64,000 bases of DNA, from assembly GCA_026014685.1 (NCBI GenBank), contig JAOZHW010000011.1, positions 1 through 64,000 on the forward strand, in the 5' to 3' direction. Under the pieces are notes generated by a model. That model ran no database searches and was not told where the DNA came from. It saw only the letters and a program-made list of their open reading frames with translations. The DNA comes from Candidatus Bathyarchaeota archaeon. GTDB taxonomy: Archaea > Thermoproteota > Bathyarchaeia > Bathyarchaeales > Bathycorpusculaceae. The position numbers were made by a program, and so were the translations under genes. This document shows, one piece after another, positions 16,492 through 26,269 of the stretch (the first letter of the stretch is position 1; each line of letters begins with the position of its first letter).

Positions 16492-16565
16492 GGCCGGGGC
16501 AGGGATTTGAACCCTGGCGAAAGGCTCCACAGGCCTCTATGCTGCCAAGCTACATCACCCCGGCC
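16492..16565 (-). tRNA. tRNA-His (GTG)
   Basis: On the minus strand the cloverleaf folds fully. The acceptor stem is GCCGGGG/CCCCGGC plus the extra G(-1) paired with C73, the mark of tRNA-His; here G(-1) is gene-encoded. The anticodon arm is GAGGC-CTGTGGA-GCCTT with anticodon GTG. The T-arm is CAGGG-TTCAAAT-CCCTG. CCA is encoded at 16489-16491. An A/T-rich box (AAATAAAGG) lies about 45 bases upstream. Confidence 0.95.
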
Positions 16566-16803
16566 ACTTTTACCAAATCTGTAGCTTTGCTTCTTTACTC
16601 TCATGCTAAACCCCTTTATTTGCGTTTGCAAATGCTTTTCCATTCATGCCTAGAAGAAACCCGTGCTTATTGAGCGAGTTAACTTTTGGTTTTGGACATT
16701 AAAATGGGGTTTTTGTCGGCAACAGTTTTGAGAGCTTTGTCATCTATCTTCCTATTTCACTGTTTCCAATTATACATAGACCTGAGTTCAGCGTTTTCAC
16801 GGT

Positions 16804-19539
16804 TTAAGTTTTTGTTTTACGTTTTTTTCCTATTTTTCTTAAGAGTTTCTCCAATTCTACTAAGCCAAAGCCTGGAAGTAATGCAAGGAGTATCGATGGC
16901 CACCATTCAAGGGGTATGTTTGCCGTTTTGAAGATTAATTGCCCTGCAGGTACGTACACTATGAGCAGTCCAGTAATTACTGTTGCGCCCACCCCAACTA
17001 GTAGCCACTTGTTAGAGAACGGATTGAGAGTAAAGGCAGAATCGTAGACTGAACGGGCAGTTGCTACGTAACCTAAGTGTACAAATTGTACAGCTAGGAA
17101 CGCTGCGGATTGGGCTTGCGCTAAAACTATGGCATCGTTGGCCAAAGCTGAATGACCGTAAACCCAAAAGATGATGAAACCTGATAACGCCATGACCACG
17201 GATACCTGAATTACCCGTATGAAGAATAGTTTGTTGGCTATTTTCTCTTTGGGGTTGCGAGGAGGTTCATTCAGTAAACCTTTTTCTTTGGGTTCAAACA
17301 GTAGCGGCATAGTTAAGAAGACGGAGTCAGCGAGGTTAATCCAGAGAATCTGAATCGGTTCTAAGGGAAGTCGCAAAGCAAAGAGTGCTACGTATTGCGC
17401 CAGTATTATTGAGCCGATTATCAACAGCATTTGTCCAAAGTTGGTTGGGAGGGTGTATAGAATGGCTTTTTGGAGGTTCTTCCAAGCGTGTCGTCCCTCT
17501 TCAACGGCTGAAACGATACTTGCAAAGTTGTCGTCAGTTAAGACTACACTGGCGGCTTCCTTGCTGACTTCAGTCCCGGTTATTCCCATAGCTATACCGA
17601 TATCAGCGGCTTTAAGAGCGGGGGCGTCGTTCACTCCATCACCGGTCATGGCTACAATTTCACCCCTCTTTTGGAGTTGCTGGGCAATCCTTAGTTTGTG
17701 TTCTGGCGCAACTCTGGCGTAGACATTGTGATTTCCTACAACTTCGTAAAGTTGGGTGTCGCTTAGGTTGGCTAGTTGTTCGCCGCTAATCGCGTTGTCT
17801 TCTTTTTCATCGATTATTTTGAGTTTTCGAGCAATAGCTACAGCGGTACGAATGTGGTCGCCTGTTATCATTACGACCCGTATGCCCGCTTTCTTGCATT
17901 TCGCTATTGCCTCAGTTACTTCTGGCCGCGGTGGGTCTATCATGCCCTGTAAACCTAGAAAAACCATGCCTTTCAGGTCTTGTTTTGTTAGGGTGGTTTT
18001 AGTTTTTGGCACTATCTTGAAAGCCATGCCGAGAACACGCATTGCTTCGTGCGCCATAGATTCTGCTTCATGTATGATTCTCTTTTTATCTATTGGAACA
18101 TTTTTGCCGCCAATTGACTGGAATTCGCAAAGTTCAATAATTTTTTCAGGGGAGCCTTTGATGTAAATGACGTTTTTGTCCACATCTTGCTGTAGGGTGG
18201 CCATGTACATGTATGCAGAATCAAAGGGGATTTCATCCAACCGATGACCTTGTTCTGATATTCCTGCTTTAATAGCTGAAACCAGTAATGCGCCTTCTGT
18301 TGGGTCGCCGATGATGCGGTGTTGGTCGCCCTCTGTTGTTAGTGAGGCGTTGTTGCACATTTTTCCAGCTTTAAGGGTTTCGATTAGTTCAAAACTGTAG
18401 TCATCGGGGGTGAGAGATGTGTTATCTTCTTTGAGAAATTGTCCTTGAGGCGCATACCCCACACCTGTCACTAAGTAATTGGCATCCCCGGCGAATACTC
18501 TTGAAACAGTCATTTCGTTCTTGGTGAGGGTGCCTGTCTTATCTGAACAGATCACAGTGGTGCAACCTAAAGTCTCCGTAGCAGTTAATCTTCGTATCAA
18601 CGCGTTTCTCCGCGACATCTGAGTGGCAGCTAAAGAAAGAACACCAGTTACAATCATCGGAAGCATTTCAGGTATGCCGGCCACGATAAGCGCCACTGTA
18701 GCCATGAAGAGGTAAATCAGGCTTTGACCAATTGAAATACCAATTATGGTATTCACTATACCCAAGAAGAAAATTGCAATTATAAGCGTCTTAGTGAAAG
18801 CGTCAATCTGCTTTTGCAGGGGTGTTTTATGAGATTGAGTTTCTTTCACTAGAGTAGCGATCTTTCCAAATTCTGTCTTCTCGGCTGTCTTTACTACAAC
18901 ACCCAAAGCTGAACCGCGCGTAATGAAAGTTCCGCTGAATGCAATACACTGCTGGTCTCCGGGTGTTAAGTCGGGGGAAGCAAGTGGTTGGGTGTTTTTG
19001 ATAACTGGAGTTGACTCCCCAGTAAGTGATGCTTCATCGGCGTAAGCATCCTTTGCAAAGAATAAACGAAGGTCAGCGGGTACTTTGTCGCCGCTGTTGA
19101 GAACAACAACATCTCCGGGTACAAGTTCACGAGTTGGGATAACCTTTTGGACTTTGTCACGAATTACAGTACATTTCGGCACAGACATTTTTTTGAGGGC
19201 ATCAAGGGCGCCTTCAGCTTTGCCCTCTTGATAGAAGCCCAAGATAACGTTTATGATTACGACTCCAAGAATTACGCCTGTGTCTACCCATAAATCTTCA
19301 ATATGTAGTATCGACAAGGCTCCAGTGACTGATGCAGCCACAATAAGTATCAAAACCAAGGGACTACGGAATTGATCTAGAAAACGCATCACTGTGCTTC
19401 TCTTTTTCAGAGTGATCTCGTTGTAACCGTATTTCTGAATCCTAGCTTTCGCTTCTGCATCGGTAAGCCCTTGGCTGCTTGTTTCCAAAAGCTGAAAAAC
19501 TTTCTCGGTTTCTTGTTGATACCACTTAATTTCTGACAT
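16804..19539 (-). CDS. P-type cation-transporting ATPase
   Basis: A 911-residue type II-like P-ATPase with N-terminal cation-ATPase domain, actuator motif LTGESTPV, phosphorylation motif CSDKTGTLTKNEM, and hinge MTGDGVNDAPALKAADIG. About ten membrane helices are present (pairs near residues 60-110, 250-310 and six at the C-terminus). Helix 4 reads GIPEMLPMIVT rather than the PEGLP of Ca2+ pumps; PEMLP is typical of MgtA-like and some proton-type pumps. The ion is therefore uncertain (Mg2+, H+ or Ca2+). The frame opens at a TTG at 19584, but the ATG at 19539 (MSEIKW) matches the usual start of the domain. It lies alone between tRNA-His and apgM. Confidence 0.9.
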   Translation of the reverse strand: MSEIKWYQQETEKVFQLLETSSQGLTDAEAKARIQKYGYNEITLKKRSTVMRFLDQFRSPLVLILIVAASVTGALSILHIEDLWVDTGVILGVVIINVILGFYQEGKAEGALDALKKMSVPKCTVIRDKVQKVIPTRELVPGDVVVLNSGDKVPADLRLFFAKDAYADEASLTGESTPVIKNTQPLASPDLTPGDQQCIAFSGTFITRGSALGVVVKTAEKTEFGKIATLVKETQSHKTPLQKQIDAFTKTLIIAIFFLGIVNTIIGISIGQSLIYLFMATVALIVAGIPEMLPMIVTGVLSLAATQMSRRNALIRRLTATETLGCTTVICSDKTGTLTKNEMTVSRVFAGDANYLVTGVGYAPQGQFLKEDNTSLTPDDYSFELIETLKAGKMCNNASLTTEGDQHRIIGDPTEGALLVSAIKAGISEQGHRLDEIPFDSAYMYMATLQQDVDKNVIYIKGSPEKIIELCEFQSIGGKNVPIDKKRIIHEAESMAHEAMRVLGMAFKIVPKTKTTLTKQDLKGMVFLGLQGMIDPPRPEVTEAIAKCKKAGIRVVMITGDHIRTAVAIARKLKIIDEKEDNAISGEQLANLSDTQLYEVVGNHNVYARVAPEHKLRIAQQLQKRGEIVAMTGDGVNDAPALKAADIGIAMGITGTEVSKEAASVVLTDDNFASIVSAVEEGRHAWKNLQKAILYTLPTNFGQMLLIIGSIILAQYVALFALRLPLEPIQILWINLADSVFLTMPLLFEPKEKGLLNEPPRNPKEKIANKLFFIRVIQVSVVMALSGFIIFWVYGHSALANDAIVLAQAQSAAFLAVQFVHLGYVATARSVYDSAFTLNPFSNKWLLVGVGATVITGLLIVYVPAGQLIFKTANIPLEWWPSILLALLPGFGLVELEKLLRKIGKKRKTKT

Positions 19540-19669
19540 TTCAAAAAAATTAAAAAAATTCGTGTTAATTAATGTGGTTATCAAGAATTAGAAAAACTTA
19601 TGTTAAATTGCTTGGAGTTGAAAACTGCAAGTTCAATTTTCAGTCTTACACGCATCAAAAAAGCGGGAA

Positions 19670-20950
19670 CTATTTTTTAAGTTCCTCCATAAGTTTAGGC
19701 ATCAACATAAACCCGCGCTCTATTGTACCGAGACTGCCTTTAGCGCAGTTCCTCTCAGAGAACTTGACCTCTCTGCCCTCACCAACCACTTTACCACCAG
19801 CAATGAGCACCGCAACCGGGGTGTCACTGTGCACTTTAAGTTCGCAGGGTGTTGCGTGGTCAGAGGTTACACAGATGAGTGTGTCTTTTAGCGCTGTCTG
19901 TTTGAGAAGAGGACCAAAGAAGTATTTGTCTATGGCTGAGATGATTTCGGTTTTTAGTTTGTAGTTGCCGTCGTGACCTGGTTCGTCGGGACCTTTTAGG
20001 TGAATGTAGAAACAATCATGTTTTGGCATGGCCTCAAGGAGAGCTTTTACGCGGTATTCGCAGTCAGCTTGCAAGTTGCCTGAAGGGGGCGGAAGGAGCG
20101 TGGACTCCATGCCTGCTAGCTGTGCAATCCCTCGTTCTGTGTGCATGTCCGCAAGGCAAGCGAAGTTAACGTTGTAGTGCTGATTTATGTTGAAGAATTT
20201 TGGTAACAGGTGCCCAGCATCGCGGGTTAAGACTACGTTTGCTTTTAGTTTACCTTCTTTAGCCCGTTTAAGGTTTAGAGGGTGGTTCTCCCAAAGTTGG
20301 TGAGATTTCTCGATGAACTCGTTAACTAAACCTGCTGAAACTTTGGCTGCTTCAGTGTTATCCATGGGTTCACAGGTTTTCAGCACCATCTCGGGGTTAG
20401 ATTGTGCGACGCCTAAACCGTTGATTATTGCGTAAGCGGGGTCGCTGTTAGTTATATGGCTGCAGAGTGGTTTGTCTTTACTCTTTATGAGTAGGACTGC
20501 CCGGTGACCGAGCGTGTTTTTGAATTCAAAAGTCGCAGGATAAGAGGTCAATTGAACTTCATCGTTGACGGCTTTGCTTAGTTCTGCGGCTTCTTCGGTG
20601 GTTAGGTTTCTGCCGACGCGGCGATCCAAAATTTTTTTATTCTGCCCCAAAGTGGCAAAGTTGCATCGCAATGCTAAATCGCCATCTTTCATTTTAAGGC
20701 CTATTCCTGCTGCTTCGGTTACGCCTCTACCTGTGCTGTACTTGAAAGGGTCGTAACCTAACAGCGAAATGACTGCTACGTCGCTTTCTGGGGCGACACC
20801 TTTTCCCACAGTGTACATTAACCCTGTTTTGCCATTTTTTGCTAAAAAGTCAAGGTTTGGGGTTTGAGCTGCTTCAAGGGTTGTTTTGTTACCTAAAGCT
20901 TTGATGGGTAAATCGCCCATGCCGTCTATTGCGATGAAGAGTAGTTTCAC
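19670..20950 (-). CDS. apgM: Cofactor-independent phosphoglycerate mutase, archaeal type
   Basis: A 426-residue member of the alkaline-phosphatase-like superfamily. The N-terminus has IAIDGMGDLP (metal-binding Asp), ESDVAVISLLGYDP (catalytic Ser region) and GRGVTEAAG. The C-terminus has the second metal site, HLKGPDEPGHDG and CVTSDHATPCELKVHSDTPV. It interconverts 3- and 2-phosphoglycerate. The length and motifs match the archaeal ApgM group, not bacterial GpmI. It starts at the ATG at 20950 and sits near, but not clearly in an operon with, the gene upstream. Confidence 0.93.
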   Translation of the reverse strand: MKLLFIAIDGMGDLPIKALGNKTTLEAAQTPNLDFLAKNGKTGLMYTVGKGVAPESDVAVISLLGYDPFKYSTGRGVTEAAGIGLKMKDGDLALRCNFATLGQNKKILDRRVGRNLTTEEAAELSKAVNDEVQLTSYPATFEFKNTLGHRAVLLIKSKDKPLCSHITNSDPAYAIINGLGVAQSNPEMVLKTCEPMDNTEAAKVSAGLVNEFIEKSHQLWENHPLNLKRAKEGKLKANVVLTRDAGHLLPKFFNINQHYNVNFACLADMHTERGIAQLAGMESTLLPPPSGNLQADCEYRVKALLEAMPKHDCFYIHLKGPDEPGHDGNYKLKTEIISAIDKYFFGPLLKQTALKDTLICVTSDHATPCELKVHSDTPVAVLIAGGKVVGEGREVKFSERNCAKGSLGTIERGFMLMPKLMEELKK

Positions 20951-21014
20951 GCTTTTTTGCCTCTGAGGGGTTATTGCTGCCTTGCTAGTTTATTAGGTTT
21001 TTTTGTATAGGCAA

Positions 21015-21959
21015 CTATGGCTTTAAAGATAGAAGGCGCCTAATAACCCCTTGAGTGTCCTGTGGAGAGCCAGTGGTGTTTACGAGGTAAACGTCGGTCT
21101 GCTCAAAGAGTTTCTCGAAAAAGTTTATCCTCAACTCTGTTTTTCTCTGGTCACGCACTAACTGGTGGGGATTGCAAAAATTGTGTTCCAACATAAACCG
21201 CAAAGCGCCATCTAAATCAAGCGAAGTCACGATAGCTGAATCGCTGGGGTCGCGTTTTAACAGAATAATCTTGTGAATGGTCATCATTGGGATTACGCCG
21301 CCGTTGCCTGCAATCCAGCGAACGTTCACCACAGCTCTGCCGCGCTCGTCTAGTTGTGCCTTATCTACTAGACGCTCGTATTCATTCCAGATTTTTCCGA
21401 TATCAGCTTGAATGTATGTGTTTTTTTCTGAACCGAAAGCTAAGGGTTCACGGTTGCTTAATCGCACAAAATACCAGTCGTCGCTGATTAATCGTGCAGT
21501 CGGAATTCGCAGCAACCCCCATGAATGGGTGGTTTTTCCAGTGCCAGACGGACCAATTATCGAGACGCCGAGGCATCCGAGGTCAATTGAAGCGCCATGT
21601 ACAGAGTAGATTCTGTGCTCATCTTCCAATATGTCTCCTGCTACAGCTAAAGCGATGCTTTTTACCCAGCCATAGTAGTCTACGTTTACTAAGAAAGCTG
21701 TTTTTGTGTATGGGTCATACTTGACGCTTAACGGTTGACCTGCAATGTTAAGGACGATAAGGCGCCCGTGTGAGCGGATGTTTTCGTTGGCTGAGAAAAA
21801 GTTGTCTTCCCAGAGGTCTTTGACTTTTGGTGAATCGGTTAAGAGTTTTATGCAGCAACCATAGATGTCGGCTTTACTTGTGTATAGGAGTCGGGGTTCA
21901 TATGTTTCGTAGAGGGTGTTTTTTTCTTCTGGACTGATTAACTGCGCATTATAACTCAT
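21015..21959 (-). CDS. HPr-kinase/PEPCK-like P-loop protein
   Basis: A 314-residue protein from the ATG at 21959 (MSYNAQ; the frame also opens further upstream at 22001). Its centre has YSVHGASIDLGCLGVSIIGPSGTGKTTHSWGLL followed by LISDDWYFVRL, the same order as in HPr kinase and PEP carboxykinase folds: a strand with a His, the P-loop GPSGTGKT, then the SDD metal-binding pair. The N-terminal 120 residues are a separate mixed domain (ANENIRSHGRLIVLNIAG). No HPr or PTS genes are visible nearby. It may phosphorylate a protein or small-molecule substrate; which one cannot be read from sequence. Confidence 0.6.
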   Translation of the reverse strand: MSYNAQLISPEEKNTLYETYEPRLLYTSKADIYGCCIKLLTDSPKVKDLWEDNFFSANENIRSHGRLIVLNIAGQPLSVKYDPYTKTAFLVNVDYYGWVKSIALAVAGDILEDEHRIYSVHGASIDLGCLGVSIIGPSGTGKTTHSWGLLRIPTARLISDDWYFVRLSNREPLAFGSEKNTYIQADIGKIWNEYERLVDKAQLDERGRAVVNVRWIAGNGGVIPMMTIHKIILLKRDPSDSAIVTSLDLDGALRFMLEHNFCNPHQLVRDQRKTELRINFFEKLFEQTDVYLVNTTGSPQDTQGVIRRLLSLKP

Positions 21960-22025
21960 AGTTGCATCCCAAAACAAGTCAACTAGAAAAATGCAAATCA
22001 AGTGGATAAGCGTTTCTGCCTAACA

Positions 22026-23501
22026 CTAACTTTTGAGAGTTGCAATAAAACCCTTCGTTACATCTTTTATAGATTGAATCAACGGACTCCGCACCACCCC
22101 AGGTTTTAGGGTTTCAAGGCGGTCCACTCTGAAATATATAGGTGGGTGAGGGTCGAGTCCCAGCCATTCTTGAACACGATAAGAGGGGGTTCGCTCGTAG
22201 AGGAGCCTTTGGAAACCAATTTTCTCCAGCGACCCCGCCAGCACTTGCGGGTTCCCCACAACCATAGCGGACACCAAATCTGCGCGTGCTTCAAAGAATT
22301 TGGCTATGAAGAAAATCACAACCATCACAGCCCAGAAGTAAGCGAAAAACAGAAAAGACGAGAAAATCACTGGGAACAGGGGAAACAGTACATAGAAGCG
22401 GAATAGAAATTCGCTTGATACTAACCCGTACAGAATCAATGGATCGCGTCCTTTGAGGTGCCCAAATTCGTGACCCAGCACACCCTGCAACTCTTCTTCA
22501 TTTAGTTGAGCCAAAATGCCTGTGGTGATTAAGACTAAACCGCGTTTGGGGCTGGGTCCTGAAGCTGCAGCGTTGGGAACCATAGTGTTGGAAACCACAA
22601 TTTCAGGCATTGGGAAGCGAAAACGCTCAGCTATGCCTTTAACTAAATCGTAGACGTTGACTTTTTTTGCTTTAAGGTTCTCTAACTCGCAGGGCACGCC
22701 GTGTTTTAGGAAGATTTTCTGGGCAGATTCAACGTCCACTTGGCCCTTTTTGGCGATGATTTCTTCATAGATTTCTTTTTTTATCGCAACCAGTGTTTCG
22801 CGGGGGTAGGTTTTTGTGAAGCCCTCAGTTTCTGAAATCGGCAAATAATACTCCAAAAAATGTATTGTTGGGTTTTCTTTGGTTATGTGCCAATCAGCAG
22901 TTCGGGCGATAAAACGATTAGAAAAAAATACAAAGCCGAATTGGATGGTGATTAAAATGAGTGGGGCAATCCAGAAGGCGTCTGGAAACGCTGTCGATAT
23001 GGATACAAAGATAATCATGCCAAAGACGATGAACACAACAAAAAACAGAATCTGCGTCTCCAAAAAAAGCCTGTTAAAAGATTTTTCTGGTTTAGTGTAG
23101 GCTTCTGGAACGATTTCTTCACCTTCCCGCCAAGCAAAAAACACCGATGCACTACGCGCGTTCTGCGAAAAAAGCTGCATAGCGATAAGAATATCCTGCT
23201 TAGCCTCTTCGATGGCGGTATGAGAGGGAACTGAACTTAGAGGCGTGATGGTTAATTCGAGGGGCGTACCGCTTTTTGCTTCCACGTAGAAGAAGCGGTT
23301 GCCCTGTGAATCAGTTACCGTGTAGGTTAGTCTTTCGCCTTTGGTTGTGGATTCACGGGTGATGTCTGTGAACCGCTGTTTTTGGGGAACTAAATACTGC
23401 GTGTATATGAAGTCGAATAGTTTTTCGTAGTAACTAGGCGGAACCTGAGTTGTTATCCTGTACGAAAAAGACGGTAGCGGTGTAGACATTTCTACTGTCA
23501 A
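22026..23501 (-). CDS. htpX: HtpX-like M48 family membrane metalloprotease
   Basis: A 491-residue protein. The zinc site is VLGHEFGHLKGRD (HExxH, about residue 343) with helices immediately after it, and a downstream Glu (FFEARADLVSAM) is the third ligand region. Before it, NAAASGPSPKRGLVLITTGIL is the M48 strand and substrate groove. Two hydrophobic helices near residues 145-190 and two after the HExxH motif anchor it. The N-terminal 140 residues are extra compared with bacterial HtpX (about 290) and are soluble. M48 membrane proteases degrade misfolded membrane proteins. The start may be ATG 23501 or 23489. Confidence 0.85.
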   Translation of the reverse strand: MTVEMSTPLPSFSYRITTQVPPSYYEKLFDFIYTQYLVPQKQRFTDITRESTTKGERLTYTVTDSQGNRFFYVEAKSGTPLELTITPLSSVPSHTAIEEAKQDILIAMQLFSQNARSASVFFAWREGEEIVPEAYTKPEKSFNRLFLETQILFFVVFIVFGMIIFVSISTAFPDAFWIAPLILITIQFGFVFFSNRFIARTADWHITKENPTIHFLEYYLPISETEGFTKTYPRETLVAIKKEIYEEIIAKKGQVDVESAQKIFLKHGVPCELENLKAKKVNVYDLVKGIAERFRFPMPEIVVSNTMVPNAAASGPSPKRGLVLITTGILAQLNEEELQGVLGHEFGHLKGRDPLILYGLVSSEFLFRFYVLFPLFPVIFSSFLFFAYFWAVMVVIFFIAKFFEARADLVSAMVVGNPQVLAGSLEKIGFQRLLYERTPSYRVQEWLGLDPHPPIYFRVDRLETLKPGVVRSPLIQSIKDVTKGFIATLKS

Positions 23502-23731
23502 AACCTACAATTAATCCTTCGTTTCGGGTTTTATATCCTTATTGCATTCAAGGCAGGTTTTATCTCCCTTTCTGAGTTGGGAGAGCGTTTATTAACACCG
23601 AAAATAATTGTTAAAAATGTCAAAATCCAGTGTAAAGGCGACTTGTAGCATCAACTAACTCTTTGTTGATGCTGCGGATTTAACTGTTGAACTCAAAAAA
23701 TTCGCCGATTAATTGAAAGGATGTATGCAAG

Positions 23732-24127
23732 TTGGCGACCCCCAAAAAAACCATACTAGTTGTAGACGACGACAAATCTATACTTAGAACTTTCACCCGT
23801 ATTCTACAGAAAAGCGGCTACGAAATCGACACTGCAGAAACAGGAAAAGAAGCCATAGAAAAAACCGACAACCACCACTACGACCTAGCACTTGTAGACA
23901 TCAGACTGCCAGACATGGATGGCACGGATTTGCTTGCAAAACTAAAAAAGCCCCTTCAAAACACAGTTAAAATCATGATCACTGGGTTTCCTTCACTGGA
24001 AACAGGCGTTAAAGCGCTCGACGAAGGCGCAGACGCATATTTGGTTAAGCCAGTGAAACCCCAAGAGTTGCTGGTTCTTCTCGAAGAGAAACTGAAGAAT
24101 CGGGAAACCGCAGAAGTCAGCCACTAA
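23732..24127 (+). CDS. Response regulator, receiver domain only
   Basis: A 131-residue CheY-like protein. It has the acidic pair VVDDDKS, the phospho-acceptor Asp in LALVDIRLPDMDG (about residue 54), the Thr switch in IMITGFPS and the Lys in YLVKPVKP. No output domain follows, so it must act through partners. Translation appears to start at a TTG at 23732 after GAAAGGATG; no in-frame ATG is close. No kinase gene is adjacent; the nearest in this window is at 48118-49368. Confidence 0.92.
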   Translation: MATPKKTILVVDDDKSILRTFTRILQKSGYEIDTAETGKEAIEKTDNHHYDLALVDIRLPDMDGTDLLAKLKKPLQNTVKIMITGFPSLETGVKALDEGADAYLVKPVKPQELLVLLEEKLKNRETAEVSH

Positions 24128-24213
24128 ACGATTTGGCAATCTTTGCAGGGTTTTGTTGAAACTTCAAGTAGCTAAAAACAAAAAAATGGGGAATAGTTCA
24201 GTTATCGGGGTTT

Positions 24214-25470
24214 TCAATGTTTTGTGATTTGCTTTTTGCGTCTAACGACGATTAAAACAGCAGTCAAAACAACCGCAGTCACTACAACTGCAACAACGAT
24301 TACCCAGCCATCAACACCCACAAATTGACCTGCCGACTGAGAGGAACCCAAAGCATACACGTTATGGTCCCATGATGCAATGTAAATTATCCCATCGGAG
24401 ACGGCAGGAGAAGAGTTAATGTGGCTCTGAGTGGTGTAGGTCCAGATTTCTGCACCGTCAGTCGCGTTGAGACAATAAATGTTCCCATCCCAACCGCCAA
24501 CATAAACATAGCCACCAGCCACTGCTGGAGACGAGTAGATGCCATCGTAGGTTTCATAACTCCACACTTTTTCGCCAGTCTGCGCGTTTAAGCAGTAGAC
24601 GTTTTTATCTGGAGTGTCCGATACGCCTGAACCGACGTAGACGTACCCGTTGGCTACAGCAGGTGAAGAGTCAACCCAACTCTCTATCCAAGAATTCCAC
24701 ACTTTCTCACCAGTCAAAGCGTTTAGGCAATAGATGTTGCTGTCCTGTGAACCTATGTAGACATATCCATCTACCACTGCAGGGGAGGATTGTATGGTTT
24801 TATCTGTGGCGTAACTCCAAATTTTTTCTCCCGTCGTTGCATCGAGACAGTAAACGTTTTTGTCAGCTGAACCAAAATAGACTCTGCCATCCACAACTGC
24901 AGGAGAAGAATCAACCAGTGCACCGGTGGTGTAATTCCAAACCTTGTTGCCTGAGAGTGCATCTATACAGTAGAGGTCTCCATCCCACGAGCCAATGTAA
25001 ACACGGCCGTTTGCGACTGCAGGAGACGACTGGATGCTGTTTCTGGTTAGATAAGACCACACGGTTCTACCGTCAGTAGCATCAAGACAGTACACATAAC
25101 CGTTAAAGCTGCCAAAGTAGAGCCGCCCCTCAGAATATGCCATGGAAGAACTCACTATAGACCTAAAGCTTAAGCTAGTTTTCCATATTTGAGAGCCGTC
25201 CTTTGCGTTAAGGCAATAGATTGAGCCCGCGTTGGAGGCAATGTAGACTTTTCCATCTACAACTGTTGGAGAGGCACCTATGGTTGAGCCCGTGTCGAAT
25301 TTCCAGACAACTTCATTGGTTTTTGCTGGCGCGGTGGTTGTGTAGCCTGTGTGTTTTAAGTCTCCGCGAAACATCGACCAATTATCGCTTGAAGAAGCTG
25401 CTGATGCAGTCACGAAAAATGAGGATAAGAGAATTACAAAAAAGAATAGGGCAAAGATTTGTTTTTTCAT
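24214..25470 (-). CDS. Exported PQQ-like beta-propeller protein, C-terminal anchor
   Basis: A 418-residue protein with a signal peptide ([18 protein letters not shown]), about eight repeats of 40 residues with the blade motif VYxGSxDxxxYCLxAxTGxxxW, and a C-terminal membrane helix ([20 protein letters not shown]) ending in RRKKQ. The blades match the PQQ/quinoprotein-alcohol-dehydrogenase-like repeat, but no PQQ ligand set is evident, so it is probably a binding or scaffold propeller outside the membrane. Its ATG overlaps the stop of arsM by 4 bases (ATGA), so it belongs to the arsenic operon and is translationally coupled. Confidence 0.88.
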   Translation of the reverse strand: MKKQIFALFFFVILLSSFFVTASAASSSDNWSMFRGDLKHTGYTTTAPAKTNEVVWKFDTGSTIGASPTVVDGKVYIASNAGSIYCLNAKDGSQIWKTSLSFRSIVSSSMAYSEGRLYFGSFNGYVYCLDATDGRTVWSYLTRNSIQSSPAVANGRVYIGSWDGDLYCIDALSGNKVWNYTTGALVDSSPAVVDGRVYFGSADKNVYCLDATTGEKIWSYATDKTIQSSPAVVDGYVYIGSQDSNIYCLNALTGEKVWNSWIESWVDSSPAVANGYVYVGSGVSDTPDKNVYCLNAQTGEKVWSYETYDGIYSSPAVAGGYVYVGGWDGNIYCLNATDGAEIWTYTTQSHINSSPAVSDGIIYIASWDHNVYALGSSQSAGQFVGVDGWVIVVAVVVTAVVLTAVLIVVRRKKQITKH

Positions 25471-26258
25471 CTTTTTATCGGTCCAGTTTTTGTTGCCTCG
25501 ATTTTAATACTCTCAATGGGTAACCCCCCATATTGAGTTTTGCTTATGTCAACATCTTCGCCGACAATTTTCACCTTAAAACCTGCTTGCTCAATCTTTT
25601 TTATATAATCATTTTTTTGCAGGGCTCCAGATACACATCCAGAAAGCAAAGCCTCATCATTTAGTTGTTCCTCGGTCAGTTCTCCAAGCAAAACAATGTC
25701 AGAAACATACATCTTGCCGCCGTTTCTGAGAACACGATTAGCTTCCTTAAAGACCTGTGCCTTATCGGGAGCTAAATTGATTACACAATTGCTTATTATA
25801 ACGTTTACAGAGTTATCTTCGATGGGCATATTTTCAATGTCGCCCAGCTTAAACTCCACGTTTGTGTAACCGTGCTCTTTAGCTAAAAGCCGAGCTTTAG
25901 CTACCATCTCCTCGGTCATATCTAACCCGATGACTTTACCGTTTTTGCCGACTTTTTTGGAAGCCAAAAAACAGTCAAAGCCAGCTCCACTTCCTAAGTC
26001 AAGAACGGTATCGCCTTCTTTTATGTTGCTAAAGGCAGTTGGGTTTCCGCAGCCTAAACCGAGGTTTGCTTCGGGCACTGCGTTGATTTCTTCTTCGGAG
26101 TAGCCGATGCTTTTAGAGACTTTTTTAACGGTTTCTTTGTCGAGGGTTCCGCAACCGCACTGGCAGCAACAGGAGTTGCTGTTTGTGGCGATTTTGGAGT
26201 AGGCTTTTTTCACTGTTTTCTTTACTTCTTCATTTTTGTTTTTCATTCTTGTCACCAT
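25467..26258 (-). CDS. arsM: Arsenite S-adenosylmethionine methyltransferase
   Basis: A 263-residue SAM-dependent methyltransferase. The N-terminus is Cys-rich (SCCCQCGCG). The SAM site is [16 protein letters not shown] with LGCGNP before it and GLDMTEEMV after it, and [11 protein letters not shown] carries the conserved catalytic-site Cys of ArsM proteins. C-terminal [10 protein letters not shown] adds another Cys. ArsM converts As(III) to methylated species. It lies between acr3 (11-base gap) and the propeller gene (4-base overlap) in the minus-strand ars operon. The second in-frame ATG (26246) is also a possible start. Confidence 0.9.
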   Translation of the reverse strand: MVTRMKNKNEEVKKTVKKAYSKIATNSNSCCCQCGCGTLDKETVKKVSKSIGYSEEEINAVPEANLGLGCGNPTAFSNIKEGDTVLDLGSGAGFDCFLASKKVGKNGKVIGLDMTEEMVAKARLLAKEHGYTNVEFKLGDIENMPIEDNSVNVIISNCVINLAPDKAQVFKEANRVLRNGGKMYVSDIVLLGELTEEQLNDEALLSGCVSGALQKNDYIKKIEQAGFKVKIVGEDVDISKTQYGGLPIESIKIEATKTGPIKR

Positions 26259-26269
26259 TAACTATTTTT

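Noticed and set aside
16488-16673. Plus-strand frame starting with GPGQGFEPW
   Set aside because: It is the antisense of tRNA-His; same artefact.
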